64,000 nt of DNA, taken from Pseudo-nitzschia pungens (Eukaryota > Bacillariophyta > Bacillariophyceae > Bacillariales > Bacillariaceae). Shown here piece after piece: positions 1 through 12,180 of the stretch. Positions within the stretch are counted from its first letter, which is position 1. Each line of letters begins with the position of its first letter. Below the pieces are notes generated by a model that ran no database searches, was not told the DNA's origin, and saw nothing but the letters and a program-made list of their open reading frames with translations. Position numbers and translations under genes: made by a program. The DNA is taken from the NCBI GenBank assembly GCA_037355855.1, contig CM074760.1:3526501-3590500 (forward strand), given 5' to 3'.

Positions 1-1054
1 TTCCGCCCCCGAGAAGATGGAGTCAGTAACATCCTGGTCATGTGCGATACCTACACTCCTGCCGGAGAGCCCCTCGAGACCAATACTCGTGCTTTCGGTA
101 AGTTGCCAAAATTGTCGCAGTTAGTGTTAACTTTGTCGTGAGTTTTTATTTTACTTTTTATGTCGAAAGATTTTTTTCTAATGCCAGCCAACGTGTTACA
201 AACGTTATTTTTCACCAATGATTACAATGGAATTTTTTTTCGGTTGTCATGAACCGCCTTAATTTACCTGTTTTTCAGCCGAACAATACTTCAAAGGAAA
301 CGAAGACCAAGAAATCTGGTTCGGTTTGGAACAAGAATTCACCCTCTTCAACTTGGACGAACGCACTCCTCTCGGATGGCCTGAGGGTGGCATGCCCAGC
401 CGTCCTCAAGGACCTTACTACTGCTCCGTTGGACCCGAAAACAACTTCGGACGTGCCATCACCGACTCTTTGTACAAGGCCTGCTTGTACGCCGGAATCA
501 ACATCTCTGGAGTCAATGGAGAAGTCATGCCTGGACAACAGGAATACCAAGTTGGACCTTGCGTCGGAATCGATGCTGGTGACCAACTTATGATGTCCCG
601 ATACATTCTCATGCGTGTCTGCGAAGACTTCCAAGTCTACTGCACCCTCCACCCTAAGCCTATTGTTGAGGGAGACTGGAACGGAGCCGGTATGCACACC
701 AACGTCTCCACCAAGGCCATGCGTGAGGAAGGTGGACTTGAGGTCATCAAGCAAGCTATCTACAAGCTTGGAGAAAAGCACAAGGAACACATTGAAATCT
801 ACGGAGAAGGAAACGAACTTCGTCTTACCGGAAAATTCGAAACCGCCTCCATCGAACAATTCTCCTTCGGTATTGCCAACCGTGGAGCCTCTGTCCGTAT
901 TGGACGTGACACACAAGCTGAAGGCAAGGGATACTTCGAAGATCGTCGACCATCCTCCAATGCCGATCCGTACCTCGTCACCGGAAAGATCATGTCCACC
1001 ATCATGGGACCTGAGGCCCCTGAAATCGCTCCTTTGGATAAGGAAGAAGCCTAA
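1..1054 (+). CDS. GSII: Glutamine synthetase type II (partial, 3' part)
   Basis: Makes glutamine from glutamate, ammonia and ATP. The gene enters from the left edge: an open exon runs to base 97, then a GT-AG intron occupies 98-278 (GTAAGT donor, TTTTTCAG acceptor), and exon 2 runs 279-1054 ending in TAA. About 290 residues are visible. Family landmarks: the block ending [24 protein letters not shown], the ATP-site signature [26 protein letters not shown], and the catalytic [13 protein letters not shown] near the C-terminus, which places it in the eukaryotic GSII group. The intron joins phase 1 (G at 97 plus CC at 279 gives Ala). The N-terminus is outside the window, so plastid or cytosolic targeting cannot be judged. 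Codons are GC-rich at position 3 compared with the AT-rich flanks, as expected of a highly expressed gene. Confidence 0.97.
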
Positions 1055-1870
1055 ACACACAAAGCAAACCAGTCACCAACCACAATCGATTTTGTCAGCA
1101 GTGGTGTGAAGGGAAATCGCTACTGTATTTTTAAGAATATTTAATAGAGGTCAGCTACACGAACACAATGGTTTTCTATTTCAAACGTCCACTGCGTTTA
1201 ATTTTTCGTTAGTTCCTGTAGTGTCGAGTTTCTGTTCTAACTCAGTCTATCAGTTGCAAATCTTTTTGCAATTTTTCTCGAAGACTACGTAATGATACTA
1301 CGAAGTATTATGTTTTTTTTTAATGGCGGTCAACTAACACCATATTGGCCATGGACCAATTGGATCAATGAAGAGACAGCCTGGCCATCTGTCACATCTT
1401 TTTCAAATACGATATCTGACACCCTGCAGTTGTTGTCCGGAGGACATCTTCATAATACGGTAATCTTACGGTAACTTACCATTCATACCGGTACCTTTCT
1501 CGGCTCAATTTCGATGAGATCCCATATCCTATTAGTGGAGTTGTAAAAATTGGAATTGCATAAACATTTTTAGAACGTAGGTCTTAGTTCGGCAGAACTG
1601 GGGGTCTGGGGGTGGAGAAAAGTGAAAAAGTCGTAAAAAAAGGTTTTTTGTGGTAGGCTTCTACGAGAAATTGAACTGTTAAAACCTAGTGAAAAACACT
1701 TAATTCTGTGGAAGCCATTAAAAATGATTATAAATGAGGTATGGCAATACAAAATTAGAATATAGCATGTCGTAATCAATAAAGACAGTTATTTCAGTTA
1801 CATAGAATGAGAAATGAGATCAAAAACGAGAGTTCCCAATTATAATTTAGAAATTCGCATGTCAGTAATG
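1055..1870. other. 3' UTR and intergenic spacer
   Basis: The 3' flank of glutamine synthetase is followed by AT-rich unique-looking sequence. No reading frame, RNA gene or clear repeat was seen. A polyadenylation signal is not obvious; TTTTTAAGAATATTTAATAG around 1131-1147 is a possible 3'-end region. Confidence 0.5.
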
Positions 1871-2440
1871 GTTTGGACAGTTATTTCGATTGTTATTATT
1901 ATCATGGCTTTAATAATGTAGTACGAATTATTTTTGATTTCAAATTGTATATTATAATCGCAGTACGTAGTCATACAATGTTGTTTACTTCGTATATGGT
2001 AAGCCTAATAATCGCAGAGTCATACAACGTTGTTTATATGGTCCTAATAATCGCAGAGTCATACAACGTTGTTTATATGGTAAGCCCTGGCTTTAATAAT
2101 GTAAAACGAATTATTTTGGACTTCAACTCGTATATTAGTGGTAAAATGTACCATACCTAGTACTACGTATAATGCAACGTACATTAAAATGAACAAGTAA
2201 GGTTTACGGTATGGTAAGGTTACGGTAATCTTAGTTTTATTATCATGGCTTTAATAATGCATTACGAATTACTACGTACTACATATTTTTTATTTCAAAT
2301 TGTACCGTATATTGAAATCGCAGCAGTCATGCAATGTTGTTTACAGTATATGGTAAGCCTAATAATCGCAGAGTCATACAAAGTTGTTTATATGATAAGC
2401 CCTGGCTTTAATAATGTAAAACGAATTATTTTGGACTTCA
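1870..2440. repeat. Diverged copies of the 'ATCATGGCTTTAATAATG' repeat
   Basis: Partial, irregular copies of the same sequence that forms the regular 613-bp array to the right. Shared words are TTATTATCATGGCTTTAATAA, GCAGAGTCATACAACGTTG and CTCGTATATTAGTGGTAAAA. Short open frames here follow the repeat and are not considered genes. Confidence 0.75.
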
Positions 2441-4275
2441 ACTCGTATATTAGTGGTAAAATGTACCATACCTAGTACTACATATAATGCAACGTACATT
2501 AAAATGAACAAGTAGTAAGGTTTACGGTACGGTAGTTTTATTATCATGGCTTTAATAATGCATTACGAATTACGAAGTACTTCGTATTTTTTATTTCAAA
2601 TTGTAAGAGTACCGTAAGGTTATTTTGAAATCGCAGCAGTCATACAAAGTTGTTTATATGGTAAGCCTAATAATCGCAGAGTCATACAAAGTTGTTTATA
2701 TGATAAGCCCTGGCTTTAATAATGTAAAACGAATTATTTTGGACTTCAACTCGTATATTAGTGTATTGGTAGTTGAAATCGCTTTTGATTTCAAATCTTA
2801 TACATCAGCCTGTAATTTGAGGGTTATATCGTGAAAATTGTGCACCGTAAGGTTACAATGCAGAGTAAAATGTACAATAGCTTTTCGAAACTCGAAAGAC
2901 CTACCGTACTACTAGTAGGAAATGATCTATCCTCAGTTGATTCTAGGCTATTCCCCAGACGAATCAACTACTACTAATAACACCTTCTACTACTAGTATT
3001 TGTAGTAGTAGTAACTGGTGATTCTTGTACTACTAGATGATCTATCATCAGTTGATACTCGTATATTAGTGGTAAAATGTACCATACCTAGTACTACATA
3101 TAATGCAACGTACATTAAAATGAACAAGTAAGGTTTACGGTACGGTAGTTTTATTATCATGGCTTTAATAATGCATTACGAATTACGAAGTACTTCGTAT
3201 TTTTTATTTCAAATTGTAAGAGTACCGTAAGGTTATTTTGAAATCGCAGCAGTCATACAAAGTTGTTTATATGGTAAGCCTAATAATCGCAGAGTCATAC
3301 AAAGTTGTTTATATGATAAGCCCTGGCTTTAATAATGTAAAATGAATTATTTTGGACTTCAACTCGTATATTAGTGTATTGGTAGTTGAAATCGCTTTTG
3401 ATTTCAAATCTTATACATCAGCCTGTAATTTGAGGGTTATATCGTGAAAATTGTGCACCGTAAGGTTACAATGCAGAGTAAAATGTACAATAGCTTTTCG
3501 AAACTCGAAAGACCTACCGTACTACTAGTAGGAAATGATCTATCCTCAGTTGATTCTAGGCTATTCCCCAGACGAATCAACTACTACTAATAACACCTTC
3601 TACTACTAGTATTTGTAGTAGTAGTAACTGGTGATTCTTGTACTACTAGATGATCTATCATCAGTTGATACTCGTATATTAGTGGTAAAATGTACCATAC
3701 CTAGTACTACATATAATGCAACGTACATTAAAATGAACAAGTAAGGTTTACGGTACGGTAGTTTTATTATCATGGCTTTAATAATGCATTACGAATTACG
3801 AAGTACTTCGTATTTTTTATTTCAAATTGTAAGAGTACCGTAAGGTTATTTTGAAATCGCAGCAGTCATACAAAGTTGTTTATATGGTAAGCCTAATAAT
3901 CGCAGAGTCATACAAAGTTGTTTATATGATAAGCCCTGGCTTTAATAATGTAAAACGAATTATTTTGGACTTCAACTCGTATATTAGTGTATTGGTAGTT
4001 GAAATCGCTTTTGATTTCAAATCTTATACATCAGCCTGTAATTTGAGGGTTATATCGTGAAAATTGTGCACCGTAAGGTTACAATGCAGAGTAAAATGTA
4101 CAATAGCTTTTCGAAACTCGAAAGACCTACCGTACTACTAGTAGGAAATGATCTATCCTCAGTTGATTCTAGGCTATTCCCCAGACGAATCAACTACTAC
4201 TAATAACACCTTCTACTACTAGTATTTGTAGTAGTAGTAACTGGTGATTCTTGTACTACTAGATGATCTATCATC
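2440..4275. repeat. 613-bp tandem repeat, three copies
   Basis: Three consecutive units with exact spacing: TTCGTATTTTTTATTTC occurs at 2581, 3194 and 3807 (613 bp apart), and CTCGTATATTAGTGG recurs at about 2443, 3057 and 3669. Copies are almost identical, so the array probably arose by recent unequal exchange. Each unit ends in TAGTAG-rich sequence that merges into the satellite to the right. Confidence 0.9.
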
Positions 4276-5306
4276 AGTTGATTCTCCATTAGTCCTCAGA
4301 TGAATCTACTAATACCACCCACTCCTAGTAGTAGTAGTAGTAACTTGTGGTTGTAGTCAATAATCTCTCCTCAGTTGATTGTATGCTAATCCCCAGTGGA
4401 ATCTAAGTAGTAGTAGTGACTGGTGGTTCTACTAGTAGTAGGAAATGATCTATCCTCAGTTGATTCTAGGCTATTCCCCAGACGAATCAACTACTACTAA
4501 TAACACCTTCTACTACTAGTATTTGTAGTAGTAGTAACTGGTGATTCTTGTACTACTAGATGATCTATCATCAGTTGATTCCCCATTAGTCCTCAGATGA
4601 ATCTACTAATACCACCCACTCCTAGTAGTAGTAGTAACTTGTGGTTGTAGTCAATAATCTCTCCTCAGTTGATTGTATGCTAGTCCCCAGACAAATCTAA
4701 GTAGTATAGCAGCTAGTAGTGACTGGTGGTTCTACTAGTAGTAGGAAATGATCTATCCTCAGTTTATTCTAGGCTATTCCCCAGACGAATCAACTACTAC
4801 TAATAACACCTTCTACTACTAGTATTTGTAGTAGTAGTAACTGGTGATTCTTGTACTACTAGATGATCTATCATCAGTTGATTCTCCATTAGTCCTCAGA
4901 TGAATCTACTAATACCACCCACTCCTAGTAGTAGTACTAACTTGTGGGTGTAGTAGATGATCTCTCCTCAGTTGATTGTATGCTAGTCCCCAGACGAATG
5001 TAAGTAGTATAGCTAGTAGTGACTGGTGGTTCTACTAGTAGTAGGAAATGATCTATCCTCAGTTTATTCTAGGCTATTCCCCAGGCAAATCAAGTACTAC
5101 TAGTAATACCACCTTCTACTAGTACTAGTATTTGTAGTCCTGAGATGAATCTACTAATAGCACCCTCTACTAGTAATAGAAGTAGTAGTGACTGGTGGTT
5201 GAAGTAGTAAATCTATCCTCAGTTGATTCTAGGCTACTCTCCAGACAAATCAACTACTAATAGCACCCTCTAAATCAACTACTAAAAGCACCCTCTACTA
5301 TTAGTT
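4270..5306. repeat. Satellite S1 (CTCAGTTGATT family), ~300-bp higher-order units
   Basis: Basic units of about 75-85 bp share CTCAGTTGATTCTAGGCTA, CCAGACGAATCAACTACTA and a (TAG)n/ACTAGT tract. Every fourth unit or so resets with GGAAATGATCTATCCTCAG at about 4441, 4744 and 5044, giving a ~300-bp higher-order period. The GTTGATT/AATCAAC pair inside most units could form a small hairpin. No coding potential. Confidence 0.85.
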
Positions 5307-5325
5307 GTAGTGACTGCCCTCTAAT
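5307..5325. repeat. Target-site duplication of left non-LTR-like insertion (left copy)
   Basis: GTAGTGACTGCCCTCTAAT, repeated exactly at 7340-7358 on the other side of the inserted element. Confidence 0.9.
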
Positions 5326-7339
5326 AATAATAATATACTTATTTAAGTAGGAAAATCCACCGAAGGTGGTTAAAAGCTACTCAGTCTGTAACCAGACTTT
5401 ATCGTCGCCTCAATCGAAGAGAGGTTAGGCCCCAAGTTGTAGAACGACGCGCCGCCTCAACCATGGGGAATAGGCCCCAGGTTGTAAGGACGGCTATTTT
5501 GCAAACGAACCTTGGTAAGAAACAGGAAAAAAACGAACCAGTCCAGAGCACAACAGACACTGCTGTTGCAAAGCGTACAGGAAACGGGGTAACAAGAACG
5601 TGAAAGGGAAAGACACAAGCAAAACTGTCCCTCCAATGCTGGTGTGCAGCATCCGTAATGCTAGTGGTCAGCTGACACAAGCAAAACCCTGACTAGATAC
5701 ATGGTATCTGTAATGCTAGTGGTCAGCGTACAAAAGCAAAACTCCTCTCTGAATGCTGGATTGCAGCATCACCAGTAATGCGAGTAGTCATCCCCAAACA
5801 CATTCCTGTAACCACTGTATGGTACATATAGTACGGAGCCTACTACCAAATTCGTAACAGCTGTCCTTCTGTTCGAACTTCGTAGTAGGAGACACGTAGA
5901 GGCGGTGGAGCCTACTACCAAATTCAAATTCGTAACAGCTGGCCTTCTGTTTGAACTTGAACTTGCTCTCCTGTAGTAGCTTGGAAACAGGGCCTTTAAG
6001 TGAAAACACTTATGGACCATCAGGGCTGTAGGCTTGAAAACAGGTCTCTGCTGTACTGTGAACTGGAGGGGTATATGTAGGTGGTGGTGCGTTAAGTAAC
6101 ATGTACTTAGCAGCTTTGGGGCTTGGGTCATAAAAACAGTAGGTCCATAATCAAAAACAATTATGGACTATCAGGGCAGTAGACTTGAAAACAGATGACA
6201 GTTGAAGTGTGCATCTGAGAGAGTTATGTAGGTAGGAGAGCCTTAAGCAAGCTGTACTTAGCGGCTTTGGGGCTTGGGTCAGGAAATAGTAGGACCTTAA
6301 GTGAGAACACTTATAGTCCAGCAGGGCAGTAGACTTGAAAACAGATGACAGTTGAAGTGTGCATCTGAGAGGTATATGTAGGTAGGAGAGCCTTAAGCAA
6401 GCTGTACTTAGCGGCTTTGGGGCTTGGGTAAGGAAACAGTAGGACCATAAGCGAAAACACTTATGGTCCATCAGGGCAGTAGACTTGAAAACAGATGACA
6501 GTTGAAGAATGCATCTGAGAGGTATATGTAGGTAGGGGAGCCTTAAGCAAACTGTACTTAGTGGCTTTAGGGCTTGGGTCAGGAAACAGTAGGACCATAA
6601 GCGAAAACACTTAGGGTCCATCAGGGCAGAAGACGTGGAAACAGATGACATTTATACAGTACACCTGAGAGGGTTATGTAGGTGGTGGAGCCTTAAGCAA
6701 ACTGTACTTAGCGGCTTTGGGGCTTGGGTCAAGAAACAGTAGGACCATAAGTGAAAACACTTAAAGTCCAGCAGGGCAATGGACTTGAAAACAGATGACA
6801 GAATTTCTTTCTTAGAAAAAGATTCCTACAGTGGAAGGGGCTGTTCGTGAACTTCGACTTGAAAAGACTTAAGAGGACTCAGCAAGGAACTTCGAAGAAT
6901 GTAGAACATTAAGTGAGAATCACTTAAGCAGCTTGGAAACAGTGTAGAACATTAAGTATAAGATATACTTAAGGGCCTTGGAATGGAGCTGGGAAACAGA
7001 TCGAAGCAGAAATACAACGTTGTTGTCGGTTTTGCTGTACGGTAGAATCTGTACTGGAAGTGCTGTAGAAAATTATGTGTCGGTTTGCTGCTGCTGCTGC
7101 TGCTTGATCGGCCGCCGAGTGGTGAATTGGCAACCAAAGCAACCAAACGAAGCATCCAGCAACTGAACCGATAGCAGAAACGAAGAGCGCAGGTCTTGGT
7201 TAATACATGTAGGTCCTGGGGTTGTGATTGGGGGTGTATAAGGGAGCGAGATATCGCATGGTAAAGTTGTGTAGAAATCTACGTATTTTTAGTACTGGAA
7301 CATCGGAACGTCGGACAAAATGCGCTTCGCGCAAATTGT
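5326..7339 (-). mobile_element. Non-LTR-like retroelement, copy 1 (non-autonomous)
   Basis: This 2.0-kb insertion is nearly identical, in reverse orientation, to 10730-12829. It is flanked by a 19-bp direct duplication of satellite S1 sequence. In its own 5'-3' sense it starts with AATTTGCGCG...GCGCATTTTGTCC and ends with three stem-loops followed by a TAT-repeat tail abutting the duplication. A long duplication plus a simple-repeat 3' tail is the usual product of target-primed reverse transcription by LINE/SINE-type elements. No reverse transcriptase is encoded, so it must depend on another element. The internal body holds a 150-bp tandem array. It is too long for a typical SINE. The family is not one I can name. 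Confidence 0.85.
5976..6830 (-). repeat. 150-bp tandem array in element copy 1 (about 6 units)
   Basis: The word ACAGATGACA (minus strand TGTCATCTGT) recurs at 6191, 6341, 6491, 6641 and 6791, exactly 150 bp apart; a degenerate unit lies near 6041. Each unit contains a stem-loop of the form GACCATAAGTG-TTTT-CGCTTATGGTC. The 150-bp length keeps one frame open for 166 codons (6151-6651), but this is a consequence of the repeat rather than evidence of a protein. Confidence 0.88.
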
Positions 7340-7358
7340 GTAGTGACTGCCCTCTAAT
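7340..7358. repeat. Target-site duplication of left non-LTR-like insertion (right copy)
   Basis: Second copy of the 19-bp GTAGTGACTGCCCTCTAAT seen at 5307-5325. Confidence 0.9.
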
Positions 7359-7467
7359 ATTAGTTGTAGTGACTGGTGGTTGTAGTACTAGTTGATCTAT
7401 CCTCAGTTGATTCTAGGCTAGTCCTCAGATGAATCTACTAATAGCACCCTATTCTAGTACTAGTTGT
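7359..7467. repeat. Satellite S1 fragment
   Basis: Resumes the S1 satellite interrupted by the insertion at 5326-7339: CTCAGTTGATTCTAGGCTAG and ATGAATCTACTAATAGCACC are present. Confidence 0.8.
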
Positions 7468-8395
7468 AGCTAAGACTTGGGGTATGTAAATCTGGTACTA
7501 ATCCTACTGGAAGGGCCTAGCATCCTGTATAGTATCCTGTTTGGTATCACCTTTTCAGATCTACAGTTCCGTTCTTATCTTAGCACCCTGTATCTCTAAT
7601 AATCTAGGGGGTGCAAAGACTTGGGGTATGTAAATCTGGTACTAATCCTACTGGAAGGGCCTAGCATTCTGTCTAGCATCCTGTTTAGTATCGCCTTTTC
7701 AGATCTACAGTTCCGTTCTTATCTTAGCACCCTGTATCTCTAATAATCTAGGGGGTGCAAACACTTGGGGTATGTAAATCTGGTACAAATCCTACTGGAA
7801 GGGCCTAGCATTCTGTCTAGCATCCTGTTTAGTATCGCCTTTTCAGATCTACAGTTCCGTTCTTATCTTAGCATCCAATATATCTTATAATTTAGGTCTG
7901 CTAAGTCTTGGGGTATGTGGATCTGGTACAAATCCCACTGGAAGGGCCTAGCATTCTGTCTAGCATCCTGTTTAGTATCGCCTTTTCAGATCTACAGTTC
8001 CGTTCTTATCTTAGCATCCAATATATCTTATAATTTAGGGCTGTTAAGAGTTAGGGTATGTAGATCTGGTACAAATCCCACTGGAAGGGCCTAGCATTCT
8101 GTCTAGCATCCTGTTTAGTATCGCCTTTTCAGATCTACAGTTCCGTTCTTATCTTAGCATCCAACATATCTTAAAATTTAGGGCTCTTAAGACTTGGGGT
8201 ATGTAAATCTGGTACAAATCCTACTGGAAGGGCCTAGCATTCTGTCTAGCATCCTGTTTAGTATTGCCATTTTCGTTCTTCAGTTCCGTTCTTATCTTAG
8301 CATCCAATAAATCTTATATTAATATATCTTATATTATAGGGCTGCTAAGAGTTGGGGTATGTACATCTGGTACAAATTAGTGGTAAAATGTACCA
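7468..8395 (+). repeat. Satellite S2 (~145-bp unit), array 1
   Basis: About seven tandem units of roughly 142-145 bp. Each has the words GGGGTATGTAAATCTGGTAC, GAAGGGCCTAGCATTCTGTC, TCAGATCTACAGTTCCGTTC and TTATCTTAGCA. A larger array of the same family in the same orientation lies at 13850-15625, and a diverged inverted group at 25040-25510. Short open frames crossing units are repeat artefacts. Confidence 0.87.
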
Positions 8396-8935
8396 TACCT
8401 AGTATTGCAACGTACATTAAAATGAACAAGTAGGGTTTACGGTACCGTAGTTTTATTATCATGGCTTTAATAATGTATTACGAATTATTTTTTATTTCAA
8501 ATTGTATATTGAAATCGCAGCAGTCATACAATGTTGTTTACTTCGTACGAAGTATATGGTAAGCCTAATAATCGCAGAGTCATACAACGTTGTTTATATG
8601 ATAAGCCCTGGCTTTAATAATGCAAAACGAATTATTTTGGACTAGTTTTATTATCATGGCTTTAATCATATACAGTATTACGAATCGGTAGTATTTTTTA
8701 TTTCAAATTGTATATTGAAATCGCAGCAGTCATACAATGTTGTTTACTTCGTATATGGTAAGCCTAATAATCGCAGAGTCATACAACGTTGTTTTCATGG
8801 TAAGCCCTGGCTTCAATAATGTAAAACGAATTATTTTGGACTTCAACTCGTATATTAGTGGTAAAATGTACCATAAATTACCTAGTATAATGCAACGTAC
8901 ATTAAAATGAACAAGTAAGGTTATTAAGTAGTAAC
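8395..8935. repeat. Dispersed copies of the 613-bp repeat unit
   Basis: Two incomplete copies of the repeat seen at 1870-4275 (TTATTATCATGGCTTTAATA at about 8453 and 8648; GCAGAGTCATACAACGTTG), lying between S2 and S1 arrays. Confidence 0.75.
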
Positions 8936-10729
8936 TGGTGATTAGAGTGGTAGATCTATCCTCAATTGATTCTAGGCTAGTCTTCAGACAAATCAACTAG
9001 AACTAATACCACCCTTTATTAGTAATAACACCAACACCATCTACTGGTAGTAGTAGTAACTGGTGGTTGATTCTACTAGGCTAGTCCTCAGATGAATCCA
9101 CTAATAGCACCCTCTACTAGTACTACTACTAGTAGTTGTAGTGACTGGTGGTTGAAGTAGTAGATCATGCACCGAACAATGCACAACAAAAATGCATGAT
9201 ATAATTCAACGTAAAATGCACATTTAAATGTAAGGTTACCATATAATGCACCGTGCAATCCACCATAAAATAATGAACCGTACAATGAACTGATTCTGCA
9301 TATCACATATTCTAGTAGTAATAACTAATGGTTATAGTGGTAGATCTATCCTCAATTGATTCTAGACTAGTCTTCAGACAAATCAACTACTAATAGCACC
9401 CTCTGCTAGTACTAATAGTAGTGACTGGTGGTTTTCGTGGTGGATCTATCCTCAGTTGATTCTAGGCTAGTCCTCAGATGAATCTACTAATAGCACCCTA
9501 TACTAGTACTAGTACTAGTAGTAGTAACTGGTGGTTGAAGTAGTAGATCTATCCTCAGTTGATTCTAGGCTAGTCTCCAGCCAAATCAACTACTAATAGT
9601 AGCACCCTCTACTAGTACTAATAGTAGTGACTGGTGGTTTTGGTAGTATTAGATCTATCCTCAGTTGATTCTAGACTAGTCTTCAGACGAATCAACTACT
9701 AATAGCACCCTCTACTAGTAGTACTAATCGTAGTGACTGGTGGTTTTAATAGTAGATTTATCTTCAGTTCTTGATTCTAGGCTACTCTCCAGACAAATCA
9801 ACTACTAATAGCACCCTCTACTATTAGTAGTAGTGACTGGTAATTTTAGTAGTTGATCTATCCTCAGTTGATTCTAGGCTAGTCCTCAGATGAATCTACT
9901 AATAGCGCCCTCTACTCTAGTAGAAGTAGTAGTGACTGGTGGTTGAATTAGTAAATCTATCCTCAGTTGATTATAGGCTAGTCTCCAGACAAATCAACTA
10001 CGAATAACACTGGCTTAGGATCCTGTCAAGCATAATATTATTATTTAGTAGGAAATGATCTATCCTCAGTTGATTCTAGGCTATTCCCCAGACGAATCAA
10101 CTACTACTAATACCACCTTCTACTACTAGTATTTGTAGTAGTAGTAACTGGTGGTTCTTGTAGTACTAGATGATCTATCATCACTTTATTCTCCATTAGT
10201 CCTCAGATGAATCTACTAATACCACCCACTCCTAGTAATAGTAGTAACTTGTGGTTGTAGTCAATAATATCTCCTCAGTTGATTCTATGCTAGTCCCCAG
10301 TCAAATCTAAGTAGTAGTAGTGACTGGTGGTTCTACTAGTAGTAAGAAATGATCTATCCTCAGTTGATTCTAGGCTATTCCCCAGACGAATCAACTACTA
10401 CTAATACCACCTTCTACTACTAGAATTTGTAATAGTAGTAATTGGTGGTTCTTGTAGTACTAGATGATCTATCATCAGTTGATTCTCCATCAGTCCTCAG
10501 ATGAATCTACTAATACCACCCACTCCTAGTAGTAGTAGTAGTAGTAACTTGTGGGTGTAGTAGATGATCTCTCCTCAGCTGATTCTATGCTAGTCCCCAG
10601 ACAAATCTAAGCAGTATAGCTAGTAGTGACTGGTGGTTCTACTAGTAGCAGGAAATGATCTATCCTCAGTTGATTCTAGTAGGCTATTCCCCAGGCAAAT
10701 CAAGTACTACTAGTAATACCACCTTCTAC
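8935..10729. repeat. Satellite S1, long array
   Basis: About twenty units of ~75-85 bp with CTCAGTTGATTCTAGGCTAG, ACAAATCAACTACTAATAGC and (TAG)n/ACTAGT. From 10040 the array takes the ~300-bp higher-order form seen at 4270-5306. A short GCACCGTACAATGCAC-type segment interrupts it at 9165-9305. The last 19 bp (10711-10729) are the left duplication of the next insertion. Confidence 0.82.
10711..10729. repeat. Target-site duplication of right non-LTR-like insertion (left copy)
   Basis: TAGTAATACCACCTTCTAC, repeated exactly at 12830-12848. The sequence differs from the duplication of the other insertion, so the two integrations were independent. Confidence 0.9.
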
Positions 10730-11202
10730 AATTTGCGCGACGCGCATTTTGTCCGACGTTCCGATGTTCCAGTACTAAAAATACGTAGATTTCTACACAA
10801 CTTTACCATGCGATATCTCGCTCCCTTCTACACCCCCAATCACAACCCCAGGACCTACATGTATTAACCAAGACCTGCGCTCTTCGTTTCTGCTATCGGT
10901 TCAGTTGCTGGATGCTTCCTTTCGTTGAGTTTGTTGCCAATTCACTGCTCGACCGAGGGATCAGCAGCAGCACCAAAACCAAGATCGACACATAATTTTC
11001 TACAGCACTTCCAGTACAGACTCTACAGCAATTCACCACTCTTTTTTGATGTACGGTACTGCTTCGATCTGTTCCCAAGCTCCAACCAAGGCCCTTACGT
11101 ATATCTTGCTATACTTAATGTTCTACACTGTTTCCAAGCTGCTTAAGTGATTCTCACTTAAAGTTCTTCCACTGTAGGAATATTTCTACACGAAATTCCA
11201 GA

Positions 11203-12180
11203 TGTCATCTGTTTCCAAGTCTAATGCCCTGCTGGTACATAAGTGTTTTCGCTTATGGTCCTGATGTTTTCTGACCCAAGCCCAAAAGCCGCTAAGTACA
11301 GTTCACTTAAGGCTCTACCATCTACATATACCTCTCAGGTGTACAGTATAAATGTCATCTGTTTCCAAGTCTACTGCCCTGCTGGACCATAAGTGTTTTC
11401 ACTTATGGTCCTACTGTTTCTTGACCCAAGCCCCAAAGCCGCTAAGTACAGTTTGCTTAAGGCTCCACCACCTACATAACCCTCTCAGGTGTACTGTATA
11501 AATGTCATCTGTTTCCACGTCTTCTGCCCTGATGGACCCTAAGTGTTTTCGCTTATGGTCCTACTGTTTCCTGACCCAAGCCCTAAAGCCACTAAGTACA
11601 GTTTGCTTAAGGCTCCCCTACCTACATATACCTCTCAGATGCATTCTTCAACTGTCATCTGTTTTCAAGTCTACTGCCCTGATGGACCATAAGTGTTTTC
11701 GCTTATGGTCCTACTGTTTCCTTACCCAAGCCCCAAAGCCGCTAAGTACAGCTTGCTTAAGGCTCTCCTACCTACATATACCTCTCAGATGCACACTTCA
11801 ACTGTCATCTGTTTTCAAGTCTACTGCCCTGCTGGACCATAAGTGTTCTCACTTAAGGTCCTACTATTTCCTGACCCAAGCCCCAAAGCCGCTAAGTACA
11901 GCTTGCTTAAGGCTCTCCTACCTACATAACTCTCTCAGATGCACACTTCAACTGTCATCTGTTTTCAAGTCTACTGCCCTGATAGTCCATAATTGTTTTT
12001 GATTATGGACCTACTGTTTTTATGACCCAAGCCCCAAAGCTGCTAAGTACATGTTACTTAACGCACCACCACCTACATATACCCCTCCAGTTCACAGTAC
12101 AGCAGAGACCTGTTTTCAAGCCTACAGCCCTGATGGTCCATAAGTGTTTTCACTTAAAGGCCCTGTTTCCAAGCTACTAC
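11203..12180 (+). repeat. 150-bp tandem array with conserved hairpin (7 units)
   Basis: TGTCATCTGT or its equivalent recurs at 11203, 11354, 11504, 11654, 11804, 11954 and (degenerate) 12107. Each unit has a stem-loop of about 26 nt around a TTTT-type loop (GGACCATAAGTG / CGCTTATGGTCC in most units) and a second weaker pairing around GCTAAGTACAG/GCTTAAGGC. Unit sequences vary within the stem but pairing is kept. Copy 1 of the element has one unit fewer. Confidence 0.88.

Noticed and set aside
275..1060. 261-residue minus-strand frame opposite glutamine synthetase
   Set aside because: Antisense shadow of a codon-biased gene; the + strand holds all catalytic motifs.
4270..5306. CRISPR-like spacing of repeats
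   Set aside because: Repeats are degenerate, with no unique spacers and no cas genes, in a eukaryotic context.
11502..12002. 166-residue repeat protein in the 150-bp array
   Set aside because: Open only because the unit is a multiple of three; no start context, domain or host homology is visible. Kept as an observation on the array.
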